Source of the DNA: DATLWR01 sp035576205
GTDB lineage: Bacteria; Pseudomonadota; Zetaproteobacteria; Mariprofundales; Mariprofundaceae
Assembly: GCA_035576205.1 (NCBI GenBank)
Contig: DATLWR010000166.1
Location: forward strand, 1-7,691
DNA: 7,691 nucleotides
Direction of reading: 5' to 3'
Shown here: positions 1 to 6,998 of the stretch, piece by piece
Position numbering within the stretch: position 1 is the stretch's first letter
Layout: each line of letters begins with the position of its first letter
The notes under the pieces: model-generated
Seen by the model: the letters and a program-made list of their open reading frames with translations, nothing else
Databases searched by the model: none
Told to the model about the DNA's origin: nothing
Position numbers and translations under genes: made by a program

Positions 1-114
1 ACGAACTTGTCATAAGGTGTCCACGGCCGGAGCTCAGTGCTCCAATGGCTGATGACGCAAATCACAGCTGGGACCATGCATGTGTCGCTATTCTGGCTGC
101 ACTTCTTCCCACCC

Positions 115-120
115 AAGGAG
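115..120 (+). promoter_or_regulatory. Shine-Dalgarno AAGGAG for the 127-717 gene
   Basis: A perfect AAGGAG lies 6 nt before the ATG at 127. It fixes the start there rather than at the upstream in-frame GTG (37) or ATGs (52, 76), which have no comparable site. No convincing -35/-10 pair is visible in the first 114 nt. Confidence 0.75.
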
Positions 121-126
121 CGCGCC

Positions 127-717
127 ATGACAGTGACTTCGCTGATGAGCTATGTGACCAATATCGACTGGAGAGCCGCATTTCATTGGTATCTGACCCA
201 TCTGGATGCCGGCTATCTCATCTGGGCCTGGGAGCAGGGCCGGGCATTCACGCACGATGACTGGCTGAGTTTTGCGGTGTTGTGGGGGCATTTTCTTGTA
301 TTGACTGCCCTCATCTATCTGCTGATCAAAACCCATCGGGAAACACTGTTTCGCGCCTGGGTCGCCGACAAGCGGACCCAGATCACTGGCCGCCCACTCG
401 CTGCGGCACAGACCAAGCTAGAGCCGAAACTGACCGGTTCGTTGAAGAAGGCATACAACCTGCACCGCCTTGCGATGTATGAACCCGCTTTGAGCAAATA
501 CAGGGAGGCCCTGCATTCGTCCCCGTACGATCTCAATACCTACCTGGTCGGAATCAAGATTATCTCCGAAATGGATGTGCTCGACAGGTCGTTCGTCGAG
601 TTTCTGACCGATGGGTTTGAACACTTGCGCGAGAAGCATCCGAGAATCTGGAACGAAGTGGCCAGATATGGCCAGGAAACGGCACCGAATTTGGCGCAAT
701 GGCAGCCAGCGGTATAA
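127..717 (+). CDS. Hypothetical single-span membrane protein with TPR-like C-terminal region
   Basis: I do not recognise this family. The 196-residue product has a polar, aromatic-rich N-terminus (about 1-45), one hydrophobic segment at about residues 46-67 (from DDWLSFAVLW to ALIYLLI), and then a basic stretch (KTHRETLFRAWVADKR). By the positive-inside rule this places the C-terminal part in the cytoplasm. Residues about 105-147 (LKKAYNLHRL, YEPALSKYREAL) look like a TPR-type helical hairpin, which would suggest protein-protein contact. The frame is open back to a GTG at 37, but the ATG at 127 is chosen because an AAGGAG sits 6 nt upstream of it. The gene stands alone on the plus strand, convergent with the hydrogenase operon and followed by its own terminator. 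Two sampled 60-nt lines are about 55% GC, against about 70% in one line of hoxF, so its origin may differ. A role in hydrogenase biology is not supported by anything seen. That it is a real gene is likely; its function is unknown. Confidence 0.72.
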   Translation: MTVTSLMSYVTNIDWRAAFHWYLTHLDAGYLIWAWEQGRAFTHDDWLSFAVLWGHFLVLTALIYLLIKTHRETLFRAWVADKRTQITGRPLAAAQTKLEPKLTGSLKKAYNLHRLAMYEPALSKYREALHSSPYDLNTYLVGIKIISEMDVLDRSFVEFLTDGFEHLREKHPRIWNEVARYGQETAPNLAQWQPAV

Positions 718-740
718 AAGATGTGAGCAACACCTGATGG

Positions 741-773
741 AAAAGGGACCGGCTGGTCCCTTTTCTATTTTTT
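741..773 (+). terminator. Rho-independent terminator between convergent genes
   Basis: A perfect 10-bp stem (AAAAGGGACC paired with GGTCCCTTTT) closes a GGCT tetraloop and runs into a T-rich tract, TTTTCTATTTTTT. It starts 23 nt after the stop of the plus-strand gene and should end that transcript. Read from the other strand, the same hairpin is followed by a short TTTT and lies about 60 nt past the hoxW stop. It may therefore also stop the hydrogenase operon, probably less efficiently. Confidence 0.88.
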
Positions 774-835
774 CGTTGCAACGTTCCCTTTGACCAAAGC
801 AGATTTTCAAATACGCGAGTCGATAGTAATCAAAA

Positions 836-1291
836 TTATCCTGTTACCGATTTCACCAACGGCTGCACAAATCCGATGGCAGCCTCGAGGTTGGCAGCAG
901 CCTGTTCGGTGAGCGGATCGCCCAGCCCGAAATCGTAACCCCGGATGCGGAGCAGAAAGGCAGGCGGCGCATCCACGCCGTAAACCTGCCGGAAGGCATG
1001 CAGCAAAGCTGACGGGGTCATTGCATGGCTCGTATAGCTGCCATCCTTCTCGGCTGCTAGGCGAGAGTATGCGAAAGGGGTTTCGCATGACATGTCGGCG
1101 TCGACAAAGATGATCTGCTTGCGGTGCTGCAGGTCGGTGACATGCTCAACCTGCAACTGCATGTCGGTCAGGCACTCCACACGCGGATCATGATGCTTCT
1201 CGATGGATTCGATCAGCAGCGGACCCAGGGCATCATCGCCGCGGCCGGGATTGCCATAGCCAAAGAGCAAGATGTCGGATATTGCGGTCAA
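836..1291 (-). CDS. hoxW: HoxH-specific hydrogenase maturation endopeptidase
   Basis: This is the protease that clips the C-terminal tail of the HoxH precursor once the NiFe site is complete. The 151-residue product fits the HybD/HyaD (M52) family. It has the N-terminal GYGNPGRGDDALG motif (residues 11-23), then VDADMS (63-68) and TSHAMTPSALL (87-97). By alignment from memory with E. coli HybD, the nickel-sensing ligands Glu16, Asp62 and His93 correspond to Asp20, Asp64 and His89. An ATG exists further upstream (1414), but it would overlap hoxH by over 120 nt and add a non-homologous, Arg-rich leader. The TTG at 1291-1289, sharing TTGA with the hoxH stop, puts the conserved motif at the expected distance from the N-terminus. 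No good Shine-Dalgarno precedes it, so translation is probably coupled to hoxH. It is the last gene of the operon. Family assignment is firm; specificity for HoxH is inferred from position. Confidence 0.9.
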   Translation of the reverse strand: MTAISDILLFGYGNPGRGDDALGPLLIESIEKHHDPRVECLTDMQLQVEHVTDLQHRKQIIFVDADMSCETPFAYSRLAAEKDGSYTSHAMTPSALLHAFRQVYGVDAPPAFLLRIRGYDFGLGDPLTEQAAANLEAAIGFVQPLVKSVTG

Positions 1292-2754
1292 AGCGTGCGT
1301 TCGAGTTCGCCGCGGCTGCCCTTGGTCAGGCGGTCGACGACATTGCCTGCTGCATCGATCAGCTCGACCTGCAGCGGCATTTTGCCCAGCGCATGCGTGG
1401 CACAGGAGAGGCAAGGGTCGTAGGCGCGAACCGCCACCTCCAGGTGATTCAGCAGTCCTTCGGTGATTTCCTGGCCGTCGAGATAGGCATTGGCCACTGA
1501 GCGCACCGATTCGTTCATTGCCTGGTTGTTGCTGGTCGTCGAGACGATCAGGTTGGCCTTCTCGATCAGGCCCTGTTCGTCGATCTTATAATGGTGAAAC
1601 AGCGTGCCGCGCGGCGCCTCGATGACACCGATACCTTCGCGCTGCCTTTCGCCATGCGTCACCAGATCGCTGCCGGTGATTTCCGGATCGTTCAGCAGGA
1701 GCTGGATCGCCTCGCCACAATGCAGCGCTTCGATCATCCGTGCCCAGTGGTAGCCCAGCGTATCCTGCACGAAACCGCCATCGCCATACGCCTTGAATCT
1801 CCGGCGAGCCGCCTCGGCCAGCGGTGTGCTGATGAAGTCACAGTTGTTGACACGGGCGAGCGGACCGACGCGATACCAGCCGGATTCGCGACCCAAGGCC
1901 GTAAGGTAGGGAAATTTCATGTAGCTCCACGGCCGTACCTCTTCGCGGATTACCTCGAAGTATTTGCGGTAGTCGAGATGATCGAAGATCGTTGAGCCAT
2001 CCGCCTTTCTGGCCCTGAGTCCCCCGTGATAGAGCTCCAGCGCGCCGTCGGGGGCGACCATGCTCAGGAAGTTGGAGTTCAGTTTCGCAAAATTGTGGTT
2101 TTCGGGGTGTTCGAGGTGAATCTTCTCGTTCAGAGCCACCGCCTCACTGCACCAGCCGATAATCTCGCCGATGTCGGCGAGCAGGCGCTGGCGATCTTCC
2201 TCAGAAAGCGGTTTGTTCATGCCGCCGGGAATGGCGGCAGCACCATGGATACGCTTGCCGGCAATCGCCTCGATCACCTGCTGTCCGTATTTGCGCAGTT
2301 TCACGCCCTTCAGAGCCAGGTCGGGATAATCCTCGATGATGCCGACGATATTGCGATGTGCCAGATGGCTGCCGAAGCCGAACAGCAGGTCGGGTGAGGA
2401 GAGGTGGAAGAAGTGCAGCGCATGCGACTGCAGCGTCTGACCGAAATGCAGCAGCCGGCGCAGCTTGGTGGCGGTCGGTGTGAGGACATCCACGCCGACG
2501 AGCTGGTCTACCGCCTTGCCGGCCGCCAGATGATGCGAGACCGGACAAATGCCGCACAGCCGTTGCACGAAGTAGGGCACCTCCTCGTAGGGGCGGCCCT
2601 GGATGAACTTCTCGAAACCGCGAAACTCGACGATGTGGAAGCGCGCCTCCTGTACGTGGTTGTCGGCGTCGAGCAACAGGGTGATCTTGCCGTGGCCTTC
2701 GACACGGCTGACCGGATCGATGGCGATGCGCCGGAAGCTCTCTGGATTAGTCAT
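1288..2754 (-). CDS. hoxH: NAD-reducing [NiFe] hydrogenase large subunit (H2-activating)
   Basis: This is the catalytic subunit that splits or forms H2 at a NiFe(CN)2CO centre in the cytoplasm. The 488-residue precursor carries the L1 motif RLCGICPVSH (65-74; ligands Cys67, Cys70) and the L2 motif DPCLSCATH (446-454; ligands Cys448, Cys451), plus the N-terminal DPVSRVEGHG block (13-22; Glu19). Cleavage after His454, the position used in Ralstonia HoxH, would release a 34-residue tail beginning ALGKMPL. VEAPRGTLFHHY and the YMKFPYL block are also typical of group 3d enzymes. The ATG at 2754 has a GGAG 6 nt upstream and follows hoxY by 24 nt. The stop is shared in TTGA with the presumed hoxW start. 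All four nickel cysteines are present, so the enzyme should be active. The tail is about 10 residues longer than I recall for Ralstonia HoxH. Confidence 0.97.
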   Translation of the reverse strand: MTNPESFRRIAIDPVSRVEGHGKITLLLDADNHVQEARFHIVEFRGFEKFIQGRPYEEVPYFVQRLCGICPVSHHLAAGKAVDQLVGVDVLTPTATKLRRLLHFGQTLQSHALHFFHLSSPDLLFGFGSHLAHRNIVGIIEDYPDLALKGVKLRKYGQQVIEAIAGKRIHGAAAIPGGMNKPLSEEDRQRLLADIGEIIGWCSEAVALNEKIHLEHPENHNFAKLNSNFLSMVAPDGALELYHGGLRARKADGSTIFDHLDYRKYFEVIREEVRPWSYMKFPYLTALGRESGWYRVGPLARVNNCDFISTPLAEAARRRFKAYGDGGFVQDTLGYHWARMIEALHCGEAIQLLLNDPEITGSDLVTHGERQREGIGVIEAPRGTLFHHYKIDEQGLIEKANLIVSTTSNNQAMNESVRSVANAYLDGQEITEGLLNHLEVAVRAYDPCLSCATHALGKMPLQVELIDAAGNVVDRLTKGSRGELERTL

Positions 2755-2778
2755 GCGGTTCTCCGGATCAATCCTGCG

Positions 2779-3315
2779 TCAGTCATAGCGCAGCATGGTT
2801 TTCGGCAGGCTGGGTTCGCGGCCTTCGAGAAGATCACTGATCAGTTTCACGAAGGCATCGGCCGGCGGCGGGCAGCCTGGCAGGAAGTAGTCGATATGTA
2901 CCACTTCGTGCACCGGATGCACCTTGTTAAGCAGTAACGGCAGCTCGACATCGTCCGGAATCACCGGATTGTCGACGCCGATACCATCGAGATAGGACTC
3001 CTCCAGACACTCGCGCAGGCTGAAATGGTTGCGCATGGCCGGTACACCGCCGTTGATGGCGCAGGCGCCTACGGCGACAAGGATTTTGCAGTTGTCACGG
3101 AACTCGCGCAGCGCATGCACGTTGTCGGCATTGCAGAGGCCGCCCTCGATCAGCCCGACATCGCAGGGGCCACAATGCTTGATGTCGGTGAGCGGCGAGC
3201 GGTCGAACTCGATGCGTTCCAGCAGCGGTACCAGCCGCTCGTCCATGTCGAGCAACGACATATGGCAGCCGAAACAGCCGGCCAGTGATGTGGTGGCGAT
3301 ACGGATCTTACTCAT
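2779..3315 (-). CDS. hoxY: NAD-reducing hydrogenase small subunit
   Basis: This small subunit of the hydrogenase module pairs with HoxH and passes electrons from the NiFe site to the diaphorase module through a single proximal [4Fe-4S] cluster. The 178-residue product has the four expected ligands: Cys14 and Cys17 in GCFGCHMS, Cys85 in VGACAINGG, and Cys148 in PGCPPPAD. There is no Tat signal and no extra C-terminal cluster domain, as expected for a cytoplasmic group 3 enzyme rather than a membrane-bound uptake enzyme. The ATG at 3315 overlaps the 3' end of hoxU by 8 nt and has a GAGG 7 nt upstream, so expression is probably coupled to hoxU. The length is close to that usual for HoxY. Confidence 0.96.
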   Translation of the reverse strand: MSKIRIATTSLAGCFGCHMSLLDMDERLVPLLERIEFDRSPLTDIKHCGPCDVGLIEGGLCNADNVHALREFRDNCKILVAVGACAINGGVPAMRNHFSLRECLEESYLDGIGVDNPVIPDDVELPLLLNKVHPVHEVVHIDYFLPGCPPPADAFVKLISDLLEGREPSLPKTMLRYD

Positions 3316-4039
3316 CGTAGTGCCTCGACTTCTTCAGGATCACGGGTTCCAGCCCAGGTTCGGCCACACTGTGCAGGTCGAAGGTGCGCCGGCCGATCGG
3401 CATATCGTAGCCGTGCTCGCGGACCAGGATGGCGCCGACCGGGCAGATATGGGCGGCCAGATCGTCCATGCCGATATCCGAATCTCCGAGCAAACCGCTC
3501 TCCGTGTTGACGATCAGGTGGGCATCCGTACCGCGGCCGGCAATGGCAAAGACGTTCTTGCCATCCACCTCGCGGCTGGCGCGCACGCACAGTTCGCAGA
3601 GGATGCAGCGGTCGCGATCCAGCAACAGCGACGGATGCGAGGCATCGGCCTCCCGTTTCGGATAGAAAAGCGGGAAGTGGTCGTCGAGCATGCCGAGATG
3701 GTAGGCGACCGCCTGCAGGGTGCAGTTGCCGGTCTTCTCGCAGGAGGGGCAGATATGGTTGCCCTCGACGAACAGCAGTTGCGTGATGGTCCGGCGCACC
3801 TCGTTCAGTTCCGGCGTATTGCTGGCGACCTGCATGCCGCTGGCTGCCGGCATCGTGCAGGCCGAAACACTGCGGCCGCCCGCTTCTACCGTGCAAAGCT
3901 TGCAGCTGCCGTGCGGCGTGAGCCCGGGCTTGTGGCACAGATGCGGGATATAGATGCCGGCGGCAAGTGCCGCATCCATGATCGTCTGGCCCTCCTCGAA
4001 GGGAATCTCGCGGCCGTCGATGTTGATGGTGTTGCTCAT
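3308..4039 (-). CDS. hoxU: NAD-reducing hydrogenase diaphorase subunit, NuoG-like ferredoxin
   Basis: HoxU is the electron wire between HoxY and HoxF and is homologous to the N-terminal part of complex I NuoG. The 243-residue protein starts with a [2Fe-2S] ferredoxin domain (Cys35, Cys46, Cys49, Cys61). A His-Cys3 type motif follows, NHICPSCEKTGNC (His95, Cys97, Cys100, Cys106), and then CILCELC plus CPVGAI (Cys145, Cys148, Cys151, Cys199) for a [4Fe-4S] cluster. Only one cluster can form from the last group because CVRAS carries Ser where complex I often has Cys. This is normal for HoxU as I recall it. The ATG at 4039 shares ATGA with the hoxF stop and has a GGAGG 10 nt upstream. A longer in-frame opening to 4213 runs into hoxF and has no homology, so it is rejected. 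Confidence 0.96.
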   Translation of the reverse strand: MSNTINIDGREIPFEEGQTIMDAALAAGIYIPHLCHKPGLTPHGSCKLCTVEAGGRSVSACTMPAASGMQVASNTPELNEVRRTITQLLFVEGNHICPSCEKTGNCTLQAVAYHLGMLDDHFPLFYPKREADASHPSLLLDRDRCILCELCVRASREVDGKNVFAIAGRGTDAHLIVNTESGLLGDSDIGMDDLAAHICPVGAILVREHGYDMPIGRRTFDLHSVAEPGLEPVILKKSRHYDE

Positions 4040-5775
4040 GACAGGTGTGCCTCCGCATCGTCGCGGTGGGTCAGACGGCGCGCCTCGGCAAGTGCGGCGT
4101 CCAGGTTGAAGCCGGGCTCGAAGTCCCTGCCTGTCAGCCGCGCTTCGAATAGCTGCGGGAACTTGTGCATCAGGTCGAGCAGGGGGTTGGGCGCCGTCTG
4201 GCCGAGGCCGCAATGCGATCGTTTCTTGACCAGCAGTGCCAGCCGGTGCATCTCGTCCAGATCGTCACGGGTGCCGTGTCCGGCGAGGAACTTGTCGACG
4301 AGATTGCGCAACACGGTCGTGCCGACCCGGCACGGGGTGCAGAAGCCGCAGCTCTCGTGGGCGAAGAAACGGGCGAAGTTCTGCACCACAGCCAACAGGT
4401 CGCGTTGTGAGCCGAACACCATGAACGAGCCACCGGTGGCAAGATCCTCGAAGCCAAGCCGGCGGTCGAACTCGGCGGGGGGGATCAGCGTGCCGGAGGG
4501 CCCTCCGACCTGCACGGCCTGCACGTCGCTGGCCTTGCAGTCGTCGAGGATCTGGCGGACGGTGATGCCGAACGGGTATTCGTAGATGCCGGGTGCCGCA
4601 CAGTCGCCGCTGATGCTGAGAATCTTGCTGCCGGCCGATTTCTCCGTGCCGTGGCTGGAAAACCAGTCGGCACCGTGCGCAGCGATCGCTGCCGCTGCAG
4701 CCAGCGTTTCGACATTGTTCACGACCGTCGGCTGGCAGAGATAGCCGTGAGTGACCGGGAAGGGTGGGCGAACGCGCGGCACGCCGCGCTTCTCTTCCAG
4801 TGACTCGATCAGCGCCGACTCCTCACCGCAGATGTAGGCGCCGGCACCGACGACGATGTCGATGTCGAAGGAGAAGTCTTTGTGGCCGGAAATATCTTTA
4901 CCGAGTAACCCTGACTGCCGCCGCTCTGCCAACGTTGCTTCCAGTTGCGGCAGCAGATAGCGGTACTCGCCGCGCAGGTAGAGGAAACCCTGCTTTGCGC
5001 CAATCACGTAGCCCGCCAGCGTCATACCCTCGAAGACCATGTCGGCGTGGCTGGCGAGCAGCAGACGATCCTTGAAGGTGCCGGGCTCGCCCTCGTCGGC
5101 GTTGCATACAACATAACGCGTCGCACTTGCCGCCTCGCGGCAGAATTTCCATTTCAGGGCGGTGGCAAAGCCGGCGCCGCCGCGGCCGCGCAGGCCCGAG
5201 CGGCCGATCGCTTCCAGTACGGCATTGGCACCCGCTTCGAAGGCAGTCCGCAGGGCGGAACCGGCTGCGAAGGGGGAGGTAAGCAGCAGGCCGGGCTTTT
5301 GCAGGTTGTCGCCGACCGCGAACCACGCTTCCGGCCAGTCGGCGACCGGCTTGCCGGCTTCGATCAGTTGTGCAATGGCCTCGATGCGCTCGGCATCAAG
5401 CGCGGTAAGTGGCATGCCGTTGAGCAAGAGTGCCGGCCCCTGATCGCACATGCCGATGCAGGAGGTGGCGGCGATACTGACAACGCCGTCGTCGTGCGTT
5501 TTGCCCGGCGTGCAGTTGAGTCGTGTGCAGAGAGCCTGCATCAGCGACAGGTCGCCGCAGGAGGTACAATTGCTGAACAGCAGGTCGTAGCGGCCGCGCG
5601 GCGAGCGGTGGAAGAAACTGTAGAAGTCGACGACCGACTCGACCTGACCGATCGGCAGCCCGCACTGGCGGGCGATGTCGACGATGGAAGCATGCTGGAT
5701 ATGGCGATGCTGCTGCTGTACCGCATGAAGCAGATGCAGCAGATGATCGCGCTTGCCGGTGATGTTTCGATCCAT
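4036..5775 (-). CDS. hoxF: NAD-reducing hydrogenase diaphorase subunit with fused NuoE- and NuoF-like domains
   Basis: HoxF binds FMN and NAD(H) and exchanges hydride with NAD+ using electrons from HoxU. The 579-residue product is a fusion. Residues about 1-145 resemble NuoE (thioredoxin-like [2Fe-2S] fold), and about 160-560 resemble NuoF. In the NuoF part, the FMN/NADH glycine-rich loop GRSGLRGRGGAGF lies at 191-203, NADEGEPGTFKDR at 225-237, and GAGAYICGEESAL at 310-322. The [4Fe-4S] ligands are Cys476, Cys479 and Cys482 (ESCGFCTPC) with Cys522 (HCGLG). The NuoE part keeps Cys106 and Cys110 (SCIGMC). Its first pair reads S68-N-C-T-S-C73 instead of the usual C-x4-C, so that cluster is uncertain. 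The ATG at 5775 has a perfect AAGGAG 7 nt upstream. No separate hoxE is present; this domain takes its place. Confidence 0.97.
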   Translation of the reverse strand: MDRNITGKRDHLLHLLHAVQQQHRHIQHASIVDIARQCGLPIGQVESVVDFYSFFHRSPRGRYDLLFSNCTSCGDLSLMQALCTRLNCTPGKTHDDGVVSIAATSCIGMCDQGPALLLNGMPLTALDAERIEAIAQLIEAGKPVADWPEAWFAVGDNLQKPGLLLTSPFAAGSALRTAFEAGANAVLEAIGRSGLRGRGGAGFATALKWKFCREAASATRYVVCNADEGEPGTFKDRLLLASHADMVFEGMTLAGYVIGAKQGFLYLRGEYRYLLPQLEATLAERRQSGLLGKDISGHKDFSFDIDIVVGAGAYICGEESALIESLEEKRGVPRVRPPFPVTHGYLCQPTVVNNVETLAAAAAIAAHGADWFSSHGTEKSAGSKILSISGDCAAPGIYEYPFGITVRQILDDCKASDVQAVQVGGPSGTLIPPAEFDRRLGFEDLATGGSFMVFGSQRDLLAVVQNFARFFAHESCGFCTPCRVGTTVLRNLVDKFLAGHGTRDDLDEMHRLALLVKKRSHCGLGQTAPNPLLDLMHKFPQLFEARLTGRDFEPGFNLDAALAEARRLTHRDDAEAHLS

Positions 5776-5782
5776 GAATGGG

Positions 5783-5788
5783 CTCCTT
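5783..5788 (-). promoter_or_regulatory. Shine-Dalgarno AAGGAG for hoxF
   Basis: A perfect AAGGAG sits 7 nt before the hoxF ATG in the 60-nt hypF-hoxF spacer. It is the best ribosome binding site in the operon and suggests that hoxF translation starts independently of hypF. I see no convincing promoter elements in the spacer. Confidence 0.75.
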
Positions 5789-5835
5789 CCCGCGTAACCT
5801 TCATCGTAGCCGCAAGCCGGCCGGAATTGAAGGTG

Positions 5836-6993
5836 TCAGCCTAGCCGCGCTGCCGCGACACAGGCCTGGCCGAATGCGAGTCCGCCGTCGTGGGCAGGGA
5901 TGCGCTCCGGCACCAGCACCGTCAGGCCTGCCGCAGCCAGCGTGTGCGTTACACCCTCGCGCAGCAGCCGGTTCTGGAAGACACCTCCCGAGATGGCCAC
6001 GGTCGCCAGGCCGCGATCATGGCACAATTTCAGAGTCAGGCATGTGACCGCGTCAATCAACGTGCGGTGGAAACGGGCGGCGATATGGGCCGCCGGTTCG
6101 CCGCGCTGCAGATCGGCCAGCAATGCCTGCCACAGCGGTTGCCAGCCGATCCGGATAATATCGTCGTCCGGCAGTAATTCGAACGGATAGCTGTCCGCTT
6201 CCTGGGGCCAGACGGAAGTCGCCAGTTTCTCCAGCATGATCGCCGCCTGGCCCTCGAATTCGATCTGATCGCGGTGAATGCCGACGCTTGCTGCCGCCGC
6301 ATCGAACAGGCGGCCGGCCGATGAGGCAGGCGGGCTGTTGAGATTGCGCGCCAGCATGGCGAACAGGGTGGGCAGAGGCTTGCCCGACAAAAAACGCATG
6401 ATCTCGGTGTCGCCGAATCTTTCCGCCATGTCATCCCAGCCGCAGGCATAGAGATGCGCCAGCGTATTACGCCACGGCTGCCTGGCAGCCTGGGCCCCTC
6501 CGGGCATCGGGATGGAAGCGAAGCTGCCGAGACGTTCGCAATCGGCATAGCCCGCCAGCAGGAACTCGGCTCCCCAGATGCCGCCGTCGGCACCGTAGCC
6601 GAGGCCGTCGAGCGCGATGCCGAGCACTTTCGATTCGGCCGGCAGTCCGTGCTCGGCCATGCAGGCGGCGATATGGGCGTGGTGGTGCTGCACAGGGACC
6701 AGTTCGATCCCGCGCTCGGCGGCAAGCTGACGGCCGTACTGGCAGGAGAGGTAGTCGGGGTGCATGTCGATGGCGATAGCGGCGGGGCAGAAGCCGGGAT
6801 TGCTGAACAGTCGGTCGATTTGTTGCCTGTATCCGCGCAGCTCGTCGGCCTGTTCGAGATCGCCGGCAGGGCGGGAGAGACGTGCAACACTGCCCTGTAC
6901 GATACAGATGCTGCTTTTCAGCTCGCCGCCCATGGCCAGCAGCGAAGAGGCGGTAATGCCAGCGGGAAGCGGGATGGCGATAGCCTCCTGCAT
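5836..6993 (-). CDS. hypF: Short HypF: Kae1-like carbamoyltransferase domain only
   Basis: HypF supplies the carbamoyl group that HypE turns into the cyanide ligands of the active-site iron. This 385-residue product matches only the C-terminal Kae1/TsaD-like half of the usual protein of about 750 residues. It has MGGELKSS (21-28), the metal-binding HHHAH (103-107), DGLGYGADGGIWGAEF (129-144), GGVFQNRLL (336-344) and AHDGGLAFGQ (367-376). The acylphosphatase, zinc-finger and YrdC-like domains are missing. The sequence upstream in this frame is the hypE 3' end, so no lost N-terminus is visible in place. The ATG lies 5 nt after the hypE stop with no clear Shine-Dalgarno, so it is probably coupled. 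Ralstonia HypF1 is, as I recall, similarly short yet functional, so this is likely a genuine short form and not a pseudogene. A full-length HypF elsewhere in the genome is possible. Confidence 0.93.
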   Translation of the reverse strand: MQEAIAIPLPAGITASSLLAMGGELKSSICIVQGSVARLSRPAGDLEQADELRGYRQQIDRLFSNPGFCPAAIAIDMHPDYLSCQYGRQLAAERGIELVPVQHHHAHIAACMAEHGLPAESKVLGIALDGLGYGADGGIWGAEFLLAGYADCERLGSFASIPMPGGAQAARQPWRNTLAHLYACGWDDMAERFGDTEIMRFLSGKPLPTLFAMLARNLNSPPASSAGRLFDAAAASVGIHRDQIEFEGQAAIMLEKLATSVWPQEADSYPFELLPDDDIIRIGWQPLWQALLADLQRGEPAAHIAARFHRTLIDAVTCLTLKLCHDRGLATVAISGGVFQNRLLREGVTHTLAAAGLTVLVPERIPAHDGGLAFGQACVAAARLG

Positions 6994-6998
6994 GCGTT

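Noticed and set aside
29..43. Short hairpin GGAGC-TCAGT-GCTCC near the left edge
   Set aside because: The stem is only 5 bp with no T-tract and no known motif, so it is within chance expectation.
37..126. Extended start (GTG 37, or ATG 52 or 76) for the plus-strand unknown gene
   Set aside because: None has a good Shine-Dalgarno at proper spacing, whereas the ATG at 127 has AAGGAG 6 nt upstream. It cannot be excluded without protein data.
1292..1414. N-terminal extension of hoxW starting at the ATG at 1414
   Set aside because: It would overlap hoxH by over 120 nt and add an Arg/Cys-rich leader without homology before the conserved GYGNPGRGDD motif. The TTG at the hoxH stop fits the family better.
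4040..4213. Longer HoxU beginning inside hoxF
   Set aside because: The added residues are out-of-frame hoxF sequence with no ferredoxin homology. The ATG at 4039 starts the domain correctly and overlaps the hoxF stop in ATGA.
3029..4585. Long plus-strand open frame (518 codons) antisense to hoxY, hoxU and hoxF
   Set aside because: The translation is low-complexity and rich in Arg, Ser and Ala with no recognisable motif. It mirrors clearly real genes on the other strand, which is common in GC-rich coding DNA.
5789..5835. Possible sigma-54 type promoter in the hypF-hoxF spacer
   Set aside because: I looked for GG-N10-GC in a TGGCAC-N5-TTGC context because the Ralstonia soluble hydrogenase promoter is sigma-54 dependent. 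Only a poor match within the CCGGCCGG stretch is present, with the TTGC at the wrong spacing.
4945..5844. Plus-strand open frame (299 codons) antisense to hoxF
   Set aside because: It lies opposite the conserved HoxF coding sequence and has no family motifs, so it is a shadow frame.
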